From contig NZ_JBBOWX010000001.1 in the NCBI RefSeq assembly GCF_038007285.1, positions 4,233,501 to 4,297,500 of the forward strand: a stretch of DNA of 64,000 nucleotides. The letters run 5' to 3'. Below are positions 7,814 through 15,770 of this stretch, in pieces. The notes beneath the pieces were generated by a model, which searched no databases, was not told where the DNA came from, and was given only the letters and a program-made list of their open reading frames with translations. Numbering within the stretch: the stretch's first letter is position 1; each line of letters begins with the position of its first letter. The position numbers and the translations under genes were made by a program. Source of the stretch: Sporosarcina sp. FSL K6-3457 (GTDB lineage: Bacteria; Bacillota; Bacilli; Bacillales_A; Planococcaceae).

Positions 7814-8403
7814 AACAAAATCTCCAAATAATTCTGTAAAATCTTCTGTACTCTAAGCTGTTCGGCATACCTTAATAAAAGTGGAATGTTTTTATCTTTA
7901 CTCCCTACATATCGCCGAATGGTTTCATTGATGAGATCGGAGTCCATCTTATTCCGGCTTCTAATAATATCGCAAATCGTTCTTTCCCTGTTATACAAAG
8001 TAATTTTACGACCAAATTCTGTCTGTCCGGTTGTCGTCCCTAACTGGTGAAGTTCCCTTTTCACAGTATAAACTTTTACGCCCTCATTTTTTAAATTGGT
8101 ACTATTATAACCACTCGGGACAGTACCCACCCATTGTAAAGGGTCGCGATCTGTTAAATCGTGCAAATAAAGGGCTGTTTCATGAGAGTAGATCAGTCGG
8201 CTACTTCTTGCTTGCAAACTATACAATTCATCATCAAATGCATCCCTGGTTAAATAAACACCATGTGCCACTCGCTCTAGAATATCCTCTTTTACCAAAG
8301 AACTCAGATAAGTACGAGGAATTCCCGCCCCTGTCACATCTTTTGTCAAAACGAGTCCTTCGCACTGTTCAATTAATGAATCAAGCATTTTACGATAATC
8401 CAT
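7810..8403 (-). CDS. abiEi: AbiEi-family antitoxin/repressor
   Basis: About 197 residues with an N-terminal winged helix (LTKDVTGAGIPRTYLSSLVK, then DILERVAHGVYL) and the AbiEi C-terminal domain including YSHETALYLHDLTDRDP and the ERTICDIIR segment. It is the antitoxin and autorepressor of the downstream AbiEii toxin. The start is uncertain among GTG 8412, ATG 8409 and ATG 8403; the last is best spaced from AAGGGTG. A perfect palindromic operator overlaps its promoter. The first 25 codons of a second copy survive as a fragment near 43.3 kb. Confidence 0.9.
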   Translation of the reverse strand: MDYRKMLDSLIEQCEGLVLTKDVTGAGIPRTYLSSLVKEDILERVAHGVYLTRDAFDDELYSLQARSSRLIYSHETALYLHDLTDRDPLQWVGTVPSGYNSTNLKNEGVKVYTVKRELHQLGTTTGQTEFGRKITLYNRERTICDIIRSRNKMDSDLINETIRRYVGSKDKNIPLLLRYAEQLRVQKILQNYLEILL

Positions 8404-8414
8404 ACCCATCACCC

Positions 8415-8462
8415 TTTTACATTCATGCTATTATTATATGTGTAATGAGCATGAATGTAAAA
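8415..8462. promoter_or_regulatory. AbiEi operator: 15-bp perfect inverted repeat
   Basis: TTTTACATTCATGCT (8415-8429) and AGCATGAATGTAAAA (8448-8462) are perfect inverted copies separated by 18 bases, directly before abiEi. AbiEi of the lactococcal and streptococcal systems is known to bind two inverted repeats in its own promoter. This site fits that arrangement; binding here is inferred. Confidence 0.75.
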
Positions 8463-8560
8463 ATATAGAGCATAGTTTTAGGATAGTTTCTCAAATAAAC
8501 ACGTTAATCTGAGAAAACATCTCTATTCAAGCTTTCACGATTGAATAAGTAGCTATAAAA

Positions 8561-8604
8561 TGAAGAAAAGACAGGGAAAATAACATCTCCCTATCTCTTC
8601 TTCA
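8561..8604 (-). terminator. Terminator of the GH4 glycosidase gene
   Basis: An imperfect 17-bp stem, TGAAGAAAAGACAGGGA with TCCCTATCTCTTCTTCA, lies 11 bases past the GH4 stop codon. Between it and the AbiE operator is a degenerate copy of the dispersed hairpin repeat (around 8486-8546). Confidence 0.55.
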
Positions 8605-8614
8605 TTAATTCAAA

Positions 8615-9943
8615 TTATACTTCTACACGCTGAAAAAATTGTGGCAAGTGCTCTTTATGCGCTTCTAGCATTTCATCCAAAATGGCTTTGCCAACTGTAT
8701 CTGACGGAACGAGAGGATTGATGGTCATGGCAAGCAGTGCTGTATCATAGTTTCCTGTCACTGCCGCCTCAGCTGCTACCCGTTCAAAAGATTTTATTTG
8801 TTGCACTAAACCTCTCACTGCGACTGGTAAATCTCCGCTAATGATTGGCTTGGGACCTTCTTTCGTAATGACACAGCTGACCTCAACAGCGGAGTCAAAC
8901 GGTATGCTAGCAATGGCCCCATTATTAATGGTATTAACCGGCTGAATGTCTCGCTTATCGTTATAAATAGAGGAAATTAAACGTACAGCTGCATCACTGT
9001 AATACGCCCCACCTCTTTCCTCTAACTGAGGTGGTTTAACCGCCAAATCCTGGTCCTTGTACAGCTCGAACAATTCTTCTTCAAGCTTCTTCACTACTTC
9101 CGCTCTCGTTGTACCATTTTTAAAGTTTTCCAACTCTTTTTGCAGCATTTCATCTTTTTTATAGTAGTAAAGATGATAAGGGCAAGTGAGGGCATTTAAT
9201 GCACGTATAAATTCTGGCTCCCAGCCTTGTCCTTCTACGTTTTTAACAAAACTACTATTTTCCGGATTCGCTAACAGCTCAATGACTTTCTCCTTTACAC
9301 TCACTCCATCTAGATAGACATCCAATCCGTATACCATATGATTTAAACCAGCGAAATCTATACGGATACGTGAATGGTCGACATCTAAAAGTTTTGCAAC
9401 TCCCATCTCGATACCGATTGGAACGTTACATAACCCGACGATTCTCTTATGGTCCGTATATCTAAGAACCGCTTCTGTTACCATGCCAGCAGGATTCGTA
9501 AAGTTAATCAACCATGCGGCTGGACAGAAAACTTTAATGTCTTTAATAATATCTAAAATGACCGGAATTGTACGCAATCCCTTCAAAAGTCCACCTGGCC
9601 CATTTGTTTCTTGTCCAAGTACTCCATGGCTTAACGGAATTCTTTCATCCTTTGCACGCGCATCTAGCAAGCCTACACGAAATTGTGTCGTCACAAAATC
9701 GGCATCCTGTAAAGCAGCTTTTCGATCAAGCGTTAAATGGACTTGAATAGGAAGACCCGCTTTTTCTATCATTCTTTTCGCAAGGTTCCCCACGATTTCT
9801 AGTTTTTCCTTACCCGCTTCTATATCCACCAACCACAATTCCCTTACAGGCAGTTCATCGTATCTTTTAATAAATCCTTCCACTAATTCTGGAGTATAGC
9901 TTGAACCTCCACCAATCGTAACAATCTTAATCCCTTTACTCAT
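8615..9943 (-). CDS. licH: 6-phospho-beta-glucosidase, glycoside hydrolase family 4
   Basis: A 442-residue NAD+- and Mn2+-dependent GH4 enzyme. The Rossmann start IKIVTIGGGSSYTPELVEGF, the TNPAGMVTEA segment, the CNVPIG motif (metal-ligand Cys, beta-type specificity) and GLNHMVY (metal-ligand His) are all intact. It would hydrolyse phosphorylated cellobiose-type disaccharides in the cytoplasm after PTS uptake. No PTS genes are in the window, so its substrate must enter by a system encoded elsewhere. It is divergent from an RpiR regulator. The symbol is by similarity to Bacillus LicH. A truncated second tail lies at 5882-6028. Confidence 0.9.
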   Translation of the reverse strand: MSKGIKIVTIGGGSSYTPELVEGFIKRYDELPVRELWLVDIEAGKEKLEIVGNLAKRMIEKAGLPIQVHLTLDRKAALQDADFVTTQFRVGLLDARAKDERIPLSHGVLGQETNGPGGLLKGLRTIPVILDIIKDIKVFCPAAWLINFTNPAGMVTEAVLRYTDHKRIVGLCNVPIGIEMGVAKLLDVDHSRIRIDFAGLNHMVYGLDVYLDGVSVKEKVIELLANPENSSFVKNVEGQGWEPEFIRALNALTCPYHLYYYKKDEMLQKELENFKNGTTRAEVVKKLEEELFELYKDQDLAVKPPQLEERGGAYYSDAAVRLISSIYNDKRDIQPVNTINNGAIASIPFDSAVEVSCVITKEGPKPIISGDLPVAVRGLVQQIKSFERVAAEAAVTGNYDTALLAMTINPLVPSDTVGKAILDEMLEAHKEHLPQFFQRVEV

Positions 9944-10135
9944 TGGTCATCCTCCTAGAAAACTTATTTACAAAACCTATACTACGGGGGAAAGAGTCAA
10001 TAAGATATAGTTTAGGCGGCGTTAGATTTGTTTTTCAATGAAAGGTATTTGTTTCGTCAAAGTAACACTGTGTTTCTCATTTGTATATAATAGAAGATGA
10101 AGGAAAGCAAACAACAGATGAGGAGTGAATAGCCT

Positions 10136-10870
10136 TTGTTTACGAACGAAGTAATCACGACATTCAATGATCTCGAGATGCTACTTTATAAATACATCAT
10201 GGAGAATAGGGAAAAAGTTGTTTATATGCGGATACGTGACCTGGCAGACGAAGCGCATGTTTCCACTTCAACGATTATGAGATTTTGTAGAAAATTAAAT
10301 TGTGAAGGTTTCTCAGAATTCAAAGTAAAACTCAAGCTTTTAATTGATGAAAAAAGACCTAACCCGGCCATAAAAAGTAACGAGTATGTATTAGCGGAAT
10401 TTTTTGAGCGAACTCAAAATAAGAAATTCATGGCTAAGATAGAGGAAGCGGCAAGTGTTATTGCCAAAACGAAGACGATCATTTTTATTGGATTTGGCAG
10501 TTCAGGAACACTCGCTGAATATGGTTCTAGGTATTTTTCAAGCGTAGGCAAGTTCTCTATGTATATAAAAGATTGGTTTGTGCCCATTCACACTGACTTG
10601 AATAGTAGTATCACCATTGCTCTTTCTGTTTCCGGAGATAGTTCTTTTACTTTATCGCACGTTCAAAAGTTGAAGGAGCAGGGCAGTAAGATTTTAAGTA
10701 TTACCAACAACGAACAGTCTACGATGGCTAAACTATCCGATATCAATATTTCCTATTATGTAACGGAGGAGTGGATTGGAAGTATGAACGTCACCACGCA
10801 AATTCCCGTTATTTTTATATTGGAGGAAATCGCACGGAAGGTGTATGAAATAAATAGAGAGGGAAAATAA
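10136..10870 (+). CDS. RpiR/MurR-family sugar-phosphate-sensing regulator
   Basis: A 244-residue regulator with an N-terminal RpiR helix-turn-helix (IRDLADEAHVSTSTIMRFCRK, about residues 32-53) and a C-terminal SIS domain starting IIFIGFGSSGTLAEYG near residue 117. SIS domains bind phosphosugars. The start is TTG with GAGGAG 11 bases upstream. It is divergent from the GH4 6-phospho-beta-glucosidase, whose substrate or product is the obvious candidate effector. Confidence 0.9.
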   Translation: MFTNEVITTFNDLEMLLYKYIMENREKVVYMRIRDLADEAHVSTSTIMRFCRKLNCEGFSEFKVKLKLLIDEKRPNPAIKSNEYVLAEFFERTQNKKFMAKIEEAASVIAKTKTIIFIGFGSSGTLAEYGSRYFSSVGKFSMYIKDWFVPIHTDLNSSITIALSVSGDSSFTLSHVQKLKEQGSKILSITNNEQSTMAKLSDINISYYVTEEWIGSMNVTTQIPVIFILEEIARKVYEINREGK

Positions 10871-10875
10871 ATATC

Positions 10876-10913
10876 AGTCACTCAAACAAACTTTCAAGAT
10901 TGTATGAGTGACT
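10876..10913. terminator. Bidirectional terminator, CACTCAAACAAAC repeat family
   Basis: AGTCACTCA...TGAGTGACT between the convergent rpiR-like and tetR-like genes, with A/T runs on both sides. It carries the same TCACTCAAACAAAC core as the hairpin at 5834 and the CTTTCA-AGATTG segment seen at 50.5 kb. Confidence 0.6.
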
Positions 10914-11535
10914 AAAAAGTATGTTCTTTATAATGCATCGCAATAACTTTTTCTGAATAAAAAGATGTTAGTTGTTCACTCATAAATTTTGAAGAGTAAT
11001 TAAAGTCCTTTTTAATCCAAAACTTCAGTACACCGAGTGTAGCATGAATCTGATAGCTTAGAAAGATCTCGTATTCTGTTTCAAATTCAGATTCGGATTC
11101 CCTTTCGAATTGAATTTCTGTGGTGAATAAATTCCAAAACATTTGTTCAAGACGATTATATAAATCTGGATTTTTCCTAATCAGATCTAGGGCCTTAAAT
11201 AACTTTTTATTCTTTTCGATATGTTCAAATATTAGCGTTGTCGAAGGGACAACTCCATTCAAAATTACTTTATCAATACCCTTGTATGGTAGCATTAGAG
11301 CTTGGTGGAGACCCTCGATAGCATCTTGATATAAAGCTTCCAAAAGATCAATTTTATCTTTGTAGTGGATATAGAAAGTACCCCTATTAAAATCGGCTCG
11401 ATTGGTAATTTCACCAATCGTAATTAATTCCACACTGTTGTTTTCCAAAATAAGATTAATGAAAGCATTCTTTAATGACTCTATCGTTAATTGTTTTTTT
11501 CTAATTTGACGATTTGAACTTTCCAACAATATCAT
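10912..11535 (-). CDS. TetR/AcrR-family regulator
   Basis: About 207 residues. The N-terminal helix-turn-helix is LITIGEITNRADFNRGTFYIHYKDKIDLLEALY, with the RGTFYIHYKDK recognition region typical of TetR proteins that carry the TetR_C_7-like C-terminal domain. The ATG at 11535 is chosen because AAGGA lies 7 bases upstream. It diverges from a short-chain dehydrogenase gene at 11719, which it probably represses. The ligand is unknown. Confidence 0.85.
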   Translation of the reverse strand: MILLESSNRQIRKKQLTIESLKNAFINLILENNSVELITIGEITNRADFNRGTFYIHYKDKIDLLEALYQDAIEGLHQALMLPYKGIDKVILNGVVPSTTLIFEHIEKNKKLFKALDLIRKNPDLYNRLEQMFWNLFTTEIQFERESESEFETEYEIFLSYQIHATLGVLKFWIKKDFNYSSKFMSEQLTSFYSEKVIAMHYKEHTF

Positions 11536-11718
11536 CCTCTCGTCCTTCTGAATAAATATGATTAACAAAAGCCTTTACTTTGTTGATTCCCCAACATATT
11601 CATTTTACCTGCTTATTGAACTTGCTGACGAGTGATTATATCATAAATATGTAAGCGTTTTATAAATTGTATCTCGTCGGAGTGATTACATTATTTCACA
11701 AAAAGGAGGAAGAATAAA

Positions 11719-12474
11719 TTGGGACGTTTAACAGGAAAAGTAGCTTTAATTACAGGTGCTGGTAATGGTCAAGGTTCAAGTGAAGCCTATCTATTTGCTA
11801 AAGAAGGGGCTAAGGTAATTGCTACGGATATACAATTCGATAATGTTTCAGATGTAGTCGAAAGGATTAACAATGAGTTCCCTGGGAGTGCTATTGCTTT
11901 AAAACATGATGTATCCTCGGAAGAAGATTGGAAAAAGGTTGCAGAGGAAGGTGTTAACAAGTTTGGCTTAATTAATGTTTTGATAAACAATGCCGGAATA
12001 CTTTCTATGCAATCTTTTACAGATGTAACGTATGATATTTGGAAAAGAGCCCTCGATATTAATGCATGGAGCCAATTTGCAGGTATCAAAACTGTGGTCC
12101 CTTATATGAAGAAAGCTGGATCTGGTTCTATCGTAAATATTGGTTCACTTGCCAGCATTATCGCAGCGGGTGGATTTAATCCTTATACGGCAAGTAAAGG
12201 TGCGATAGAAGCATTGACTAGGGCAGCAGCGCTTGAATTAGGGCCTGATAATATTCGAGTAAATTCGGTTCATCCGGGCGGAATTGATACTCAAATGACA
12301 AGAGACACATTTACTACAGAAGAGGCAAGGCAAGCCGTTACAAATATGGTGCCACTAAAACGATTAGGCCAACCAGAAGACGTAGCCAATCTCGTACTCT
12401 TCTTAGCTAGTGATGATTCATCCTATATTACCGGAACCGAACAAATAATTGATGGTGGAGTTTGGATTCAATAA
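11719..12474 (+). CDS. Short-chain dehydrogenase/reductase (classical SDR)
   Basis: A 251-residue NAD(P)-dependent oxidoreductase. The cofactor motif is TGAGNGQG (residues 13-20), with NNAG near 89, a catalytic Ser in IGSLAS near 142 and YTASK near 155, followed by the PGGIDTQMT loop. This is the 3-oxoacyl-ACP-reductase/hydroxysteroid-dehydrogenase-like group; the substrate is not predictable. The TTG start has AAAGGAGGA 9 bases upstream. The TetR gene is transcribed divergently from the shared 180-base gap and is the likely regulator. Confidence 0.9.
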   Translation: MGRLTGKVALITGAGNGQGSSEAYLFAKEGAKVIATDIQFDNVSDVVERINNEFPGSAIALKHDVSSEEDWKKVAEEGVNKFGLINVLINNAGILSMQSFTDVTYDIWKRALDINAWSQFAGIKTVVPYMKKAGSGSIVNIGSLASIIAAGGFNPYTASKGAIEALTRAAALELGPDNIRVNSVHPGGIDTQMTRDTFTTEEARQAVTNMVPLKRLGQPEDVANLVLFLASDDSSYITGTEQIIDGGVWIQ

Positions 12475-12593
12475 AACTGATTCTACTTTATACCTTTGTT
12501 AAAAGTCTGTTAACATTACCCATTTAGAAATCCCAAATTTCGTACACCACCATTAATATAGCTTAGTTTCTCTATATTATCAGAGATTTAGGA

Positions 12594-12852
12594 TTTATAT
12601 CAAGTCTATGCCCATTATAAGGCACTAAGAGATTACGCAGAAAAACCATTTATACTTGGATACCGAATCTCTCCTGAGTAATTAGGAAAACCAGGGATTA
12701 CATTGAATGATACACTACAATTATTAGCCAAATTTAAAAATCAAGGTCTGGATTATGTCCATGTTTCAGTCGGTAGCATGATGCAAAACCCATTGCGAGA
12801 CAAAGATAATACGAAGCCTGCTATTCAAATCATTCAAGAACAAAAGCGCTAA
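12594..12852 (+). pseudogene. Fragment of an NADH:flavin oxidoreductase
   Basis: An uninterrupted frame apart from one TAA reads VYAHYKALRDYAEKPFILGY, RISPE, stop, then LGKPGITLNDTLQLLAKFKN and QGLDYVHVSVGSMMQNPLRD before ending IQEQKR. The GYRISPEE...GLDYxHVS pattern is typical of the YqiG/YqjM type of Old Yellow Enzymes. Both ends are missing. The 3' end runs into AAAAGCGCTAAAGCGCC, matching the start of the dispersed repeat at 13.58 kb, suggesting the repeat inserted in the gene and the rest was lost. Confidence 0.75.
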
Positions 12853-12867
12853 AGCGCCTCTGTCCAC

Positions 12868-12897
12868 GTCCCAAGTGTAAACAAATTCACTTGGGAC
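12868..12897 (+). terminator. Rho-independent terminator
   Basis: A perfect 10-bp stem GTCCCAAGTG / CACTTGGGAC followed by TTTTCTTC. It lies after the flavin oxidoreductase fragment and before the transposase remnant. Confidence 0.7.
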
Positions 12898-13048
12898 TTT
12901 TCTTCGTCCCCCGCATGGTTCCGCTACAAACAGGACATTCTATCTCACCTTCCATATGTAAAAATTAACAATCGAATCATTTAAAAAAGGACTTTCCCCT
13001 CTGCTTATCGAAGTTTCCTTTAGCAATACATTTTGGGAGGGAAATACC

Positions 13049-14147
13049 ATGAAAGATCAAATTGTCACCTTAAATGTAGGGCCATCCCAATTATTATCCA
13101 AGCTCTGTGATGAAATCAGAGATGAAATTGAAGGACAAACATATCGATTTGTCGTTATCCATTCGGATCAATTAACTAAATTAAAAGCGAACAAGTTGGA
13201 GCGTGATTGCCAAAAAGAATCTGCCCAGTTTGAAAAAGACATGACTACCTTACACAAAGGGACTTTCCACTGTCTTGCAGACGCCGAAGATACCAAACAA
13301 GCTTTTGAAAAGATGCACAAGCTAAGGCTACATCGCTATCAACTTTCAATATGTGCTGAAAAAGCTCCAATCAAGCGAGCTAAACGCGGTCGTCCTAAAA
13401 AAGAGGAGCAGGTGGAATTTCAGACGATCTATCGCATTCACTTGGCGCTATTTGAACCTGACCAGGATGTATTGGAAACGAAGCACCAACTCCTCAGCAC
13501 CTTCATTTTAATCACGAACAGGTTGGATAAGACAACGTTTCCAGCGCTAGATGTCCTCAAAACGTATAAAGAACAAAAGCGCAAGCGCCTGTTCAGCCCC
13601 GACAAGCGCTGGAGGGCTTGAAAGTAAAGGCGCCCTTTGCCTTTACTAGCAAGACCGAAGCGACTCGAGGGGGCTAGGCGCTGGAGACTAGACGAGAAAT
13701 CACTCTATTTCGACTTATTCACAGTACGAGAATTTTATAATTTCCAAAGCAAGGACAAACCGCTGCCGAGACGCGTTTCCGCCTTTTGAAAGAAGAACAA
13801 ATGATAGGCGCTGTTTTTTGAAAACACCGGAACGAATTGAAGCGTTAGGTATTGTATATGTCATGCCCTTATTGTTATATAGCATGCTTGAATACCGGGT
13901 TCGAATGAGTATGAAGCAAGAAACAGAGCCATTAATTTTGATGGGGAAGCGAAAGCTATTTGCCCCGACAGGCAAAGCACTTTTAGAGCAGTTAATGGAT
14001 ATTCAATTGATAGTAGTTCGCCAGAACGGACAAACTTTGCGTTTTTTGCCAGACAATATCAAGGATCAAACGAAGCGAATTGTCATGTTGATGGGCTATG
14101 ATATGTCCATTGATGTGTCTGATGTGCCTAAAAAAATTGCTGAATGA
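13049..14147 (+). pseudogene. IS1634/IS4-like DDE transposase, broken
   Basis: The first open piece (13049-13621) has a coiled middle region followed by KRAKRGRPKKEEQ and a YRIHLAL segment, as in IS1634-type transposases. The second (to 14147) carries VFLKTPERIEALGIVYVMPLLL in effect, the conserved C-terminal block with the catalytic Glu. Between them lies the dispersed repeat at 13583-13697, and the T6 run near 13820 is one base short: T7 would join AVF to LKTPERIEAL. The N-terminal third is also missing. So the element is dead, hit by a repeat insertion and a frameshift. Terminal inverted repeats were not found by eye. Family assignment is moderately sure. Confidence 0.75.
13583..13697. repeat. 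Dispersed GCGCAAGCGCC...GGCTAGGCGCTGGAG repeat
   Basis: A GC-rich segment starting AAGCGCAAGCGCCTG and ending GGCTAGGCGCTGGAGACTAG, with an internal AGTAAAGGC...GCCTTTACT hairpin. It interrupts the transposase reading frame. The first 15 or so bases, preceded by AAGAACAA, also occur at 12837-12858, where another gene is cut off. I believe this kind of repeat is common in intergenic DNA of several Bacillales, but cannot name it. Confidence 0.6.
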
Positions 14148-14341
14148 CTAGAATTCTGCCCGTCTGTCGTAAATAAGAAAAACGTCTTATAAATTCAAGG
14201 TAAATGGACATACCTCCTTCGGTTTTATGGAAATCTCTTTTTTGAAAAACAGATTCACAAAATTAGAGGAGTATAGTTTTGACCTGCGAAAGCTGAGATA
14301 AATAATGTGGACCATTAAAAATCTAAGCAAAGTTGATAGTG

Positions 14342-14376
14342 TTGACAATATACCTATAAGGGTATACCGTTATACT
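14342..14376 (+). promoter_or_regulatory. CstR operator/promoter of cstR copy 1
   Basis: TTGACA (14342-14347) is followed immediately by TACCTATAAGGGTA (14351-14364), an instance of the 14-bp TACC-N6-GGTA palindrome found seven times in this region. Candidate -10 hexamers TATACC (14363) and TATACT (14371) are not at ideal spacing, so the exact promoter is unsure. Binding there would block RNA polymerase. The rest of 14148-14474 shows nothing recognisable. Confidence 0.7.
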
Positions 14377-14474
14377 TGTTAGTGCTTTTTTATTAACAAG
14401 GTATAAAAGTGATAGTTCTTATGAACTGATTGAAAATCTCGTCAAGAAAAGTTGCATAGTAGAGGAGAAGACCT

Positions 14475-14735
14475 ATGGATTACAATGATCAAATGAAAAA
14501 TAGAGTCAAGCGCATGGAAGGGCAACTTCGTGGAATTTTAAAAATGATGGAAGACAACAAAGACTGTAAAGAGGTCATTACGCAGTTGTCCGCAGTACGC
14601 TCAGCAGTAGATCGAACAATAGGCGTGATTGTGAGTTCAAACCTAGTTGAGTGTGTTCAAGAGGCTGAAAAAAACGGAGAAAAAATGGATGAACTCATTC
14701 AAGAGGCTGTCAACTTACTTGTAAAAAGTAGATAG
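14475..14735 (+). CDS. cstR: CstR-type persulfide-sensing repressor, copy 1
   Basis: An 86-residue DUF156/CsoR-family helical repressor. It resembles CstR rather than copper-sensing CsoR: one Cys in KDCKEV near residue 34 and one in LVECVQE near residue 63, without the CsoR metal-ligand His. In CstR these two cysteines form di- to tetrasulfide bridges with persulfides and release DNA. AGAGGAG precedes the ATG. It is nearly identical to the inverted copy at 24189-24449, and both sit behind TACC-N6-GGTA sites, so autoregulation is expected. The name follows Staphylococcus CstR; B. subtilis YrkD is the closest named Bacillus relative. Confidence 0.9.
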   Translation: MDYNDQMKNRVKRMEGQLRGILKMMEDNKDCKEVITQLSAVRSAVDRTIGVIVSSNLVECVQEAEKNGEKMDELIQEAVNLLVKSR

Positions 14736-14763
14736 AGAATTTATAGTTGACATTCTCTTTTTT
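14734..14763 (+). terminator. Terminator of cstR copy 1
   Basis: AGAGAAT...ATTCTCT followed by a T run, overlapping the end of the gene. Confidence 0.65.
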
Positions 14764-14837
14764 CCTCACTCACATACTATATGGGTAATGGTATTTAATG
14801 CTTCATAAATGAAAACAACAGATAGGAGGCATAAAAA

Positions 14838-15281
14838 TTGGAAGAAAAAAAGTTACAAACCTATAAAAATCACATACGTTATCATCCCCTACAACATTTT
14901 GTACTCATGCCGATTAGTGTGATTACGTTAGTGGTGGCGAGCATCTCTACCATTACTAGCATTGTGAAAGGAGACTTTTCCTTCACTACATTTTTAATAA
15001 TGGCGCTAGTTATCATGGGTATCATTACAAGTCTACTAGCAAGAATGAATCCGTTAAAAATTCAAGACCGCACGATTCGAGTAGAGGAACAATTGCGCCA
15101 TTTTATATTAACTGGATCACCAATCAATCCGAAGATTACGCTACCACAACTGATTGCCTTGCGCTTTGCATCAGATGCTGAATTTCCAGAGCTTGCTGAA
15201 AAAGCTGCATTAATGAGTATGACACCTGATGAAATAAAAAATGAAATTCAGCAATGGCGATCAGATGAGCATCGTATCTAA
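14838..15281 (+). CDS. DUF6526 family membrane protein
   Basis: A 147-residue protein with two transmembrane segments (about residues 24-45 and 52-71) and a charged cytoplasmic tail. The YKNHIRYHPLQHFVLMP opening, the RVEEQLRHFILTG middle and LPQLIALRFASDAEFPELAEKA are hallmarks of DUF6526, whose function is unknown. The start is TTG with AGGAGGC 9 bases upstream. It lies between cstR and a bacilliredoxin-like gene on the same strand, but I see no CstR site directly before it, so membership of the sulfur regulon is unproven. Confidence 0.8.
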   Translation: MEEKKLQTYKNHIRYHPLQHFVLMPISVITLVVASISTITSIVKGDFSFTTFLIMALVIMGIITSLLARMNPLKIQDRTIRVEEQLRHFILTGSPINPKITLPQLIALRFASDAEFPELAEKAALMSMTPDEIKNEIQQWRSDEHRI

Positions 15282-15352
15282 ATTAGCTACCCTATTGTGC
15301 TTTTTCGCACTTCCTTCGACGCTAGTTGGAATATTGGAGGTTAATTACACGG

Positions 15353-15679
15353 ATGAAACGAATTGAATCGATAGAAGCTTGGTGGGAGTTATTGAAAAAA
15401 TCCGAAGAGCAACCTTTTCTTTTATTCAAATTCAGTATGACATGCCAAAGTAGCTTATCAGCCATGAAAGAATTAAAAGCACTTGAAACAGAGCTACCTA
15501 TATACATAGTCATTGTGCAGAAGGATAGACTTGTTTCAGATACGATTGAAAAAGACCTTGGAGTGAAGCATGAATCACCCCAACTTCTAATTTTGAAAGG
15601 TGGAAAGGGAATTTGGCAAGCTACTCATTACAAAATAAAAAAGTCACTTTTAAACGAAGCCATTCATATGTATGTTTAA
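15353..15679 (+). CDS. YtxJ/BrxC-like monothiol bacilliredoxin
   Basis: A 108-residue thioredoxin-fold protein of the YtxJ family (bacillithiol system redox-active protein). The active site is a single Cys, FSMTCQSSLSAM near residue 29, where two-Cys thioredoxins have CxxC. These proteins remove bacillithiol from S-bacillithiolated proteins, forming part of the Brx/BSH/YpdA cycle. GGAGG stands 12 bases before the chosen ATG at 15353; an upstream in-frame ATG would put that site inside the gene. Its place within a persulfide island suggests repair of protein persulfides or mixed disulfides, which is inference. Confidence 0.8.
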   Translation: MKRIESIEAWWELLKKSEEQPFLLFKFSMTCQSSLSAMKELKALETELPIYIVIVQKDRLVSDTIEKDLGVKHESPQLLILKGGKGIWQATHYKIKKSLLNEAIHMYV

Positions 15680-15724
15680 ATTCCCATGCTTATCGCATTT
15701 TTTATAATGAGATTTAGTGCATAT

Positions 15725-15760
15725 AAAAAGCTAGGTTCTCAACACAGAACCTAGCTTTTT
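15725..15760. terminator. Bidirectional terminator
   Basis: AAAAAGCTAGGTTCT / AGAACCTAGCTTTTT, a perfect 15-bp stem with a 6-base loop, between the convergent bacilliredoxin and tsdA genes. Confidence 0.9.
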
Positions 15761-15770
15761 ATATCTCTTA

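Noticed and set aside
8415-8462. CRISPR-like repeat-spacer pair
   Set aside because: Only two arms in inverted, not direct, orientation and directly at the abiEi promoter. No array of direct repeats exists anywhere in the window.
13049-13621. Novel 190-residue DNA-binding protein
   Set aside because: The KRGRPKK basic stretch first suggested a regulator, but together with the downstream LKTPERIEALG block it is the middle of a broken transposase.
14475-14735. Copper-sensing CsoR
   Set aside because: The protein is in the CsoR superfamily, but has the two-Cys CstR pattern without the CsoR His ligand, and lies among sulfur genes rather than copA/copZ.
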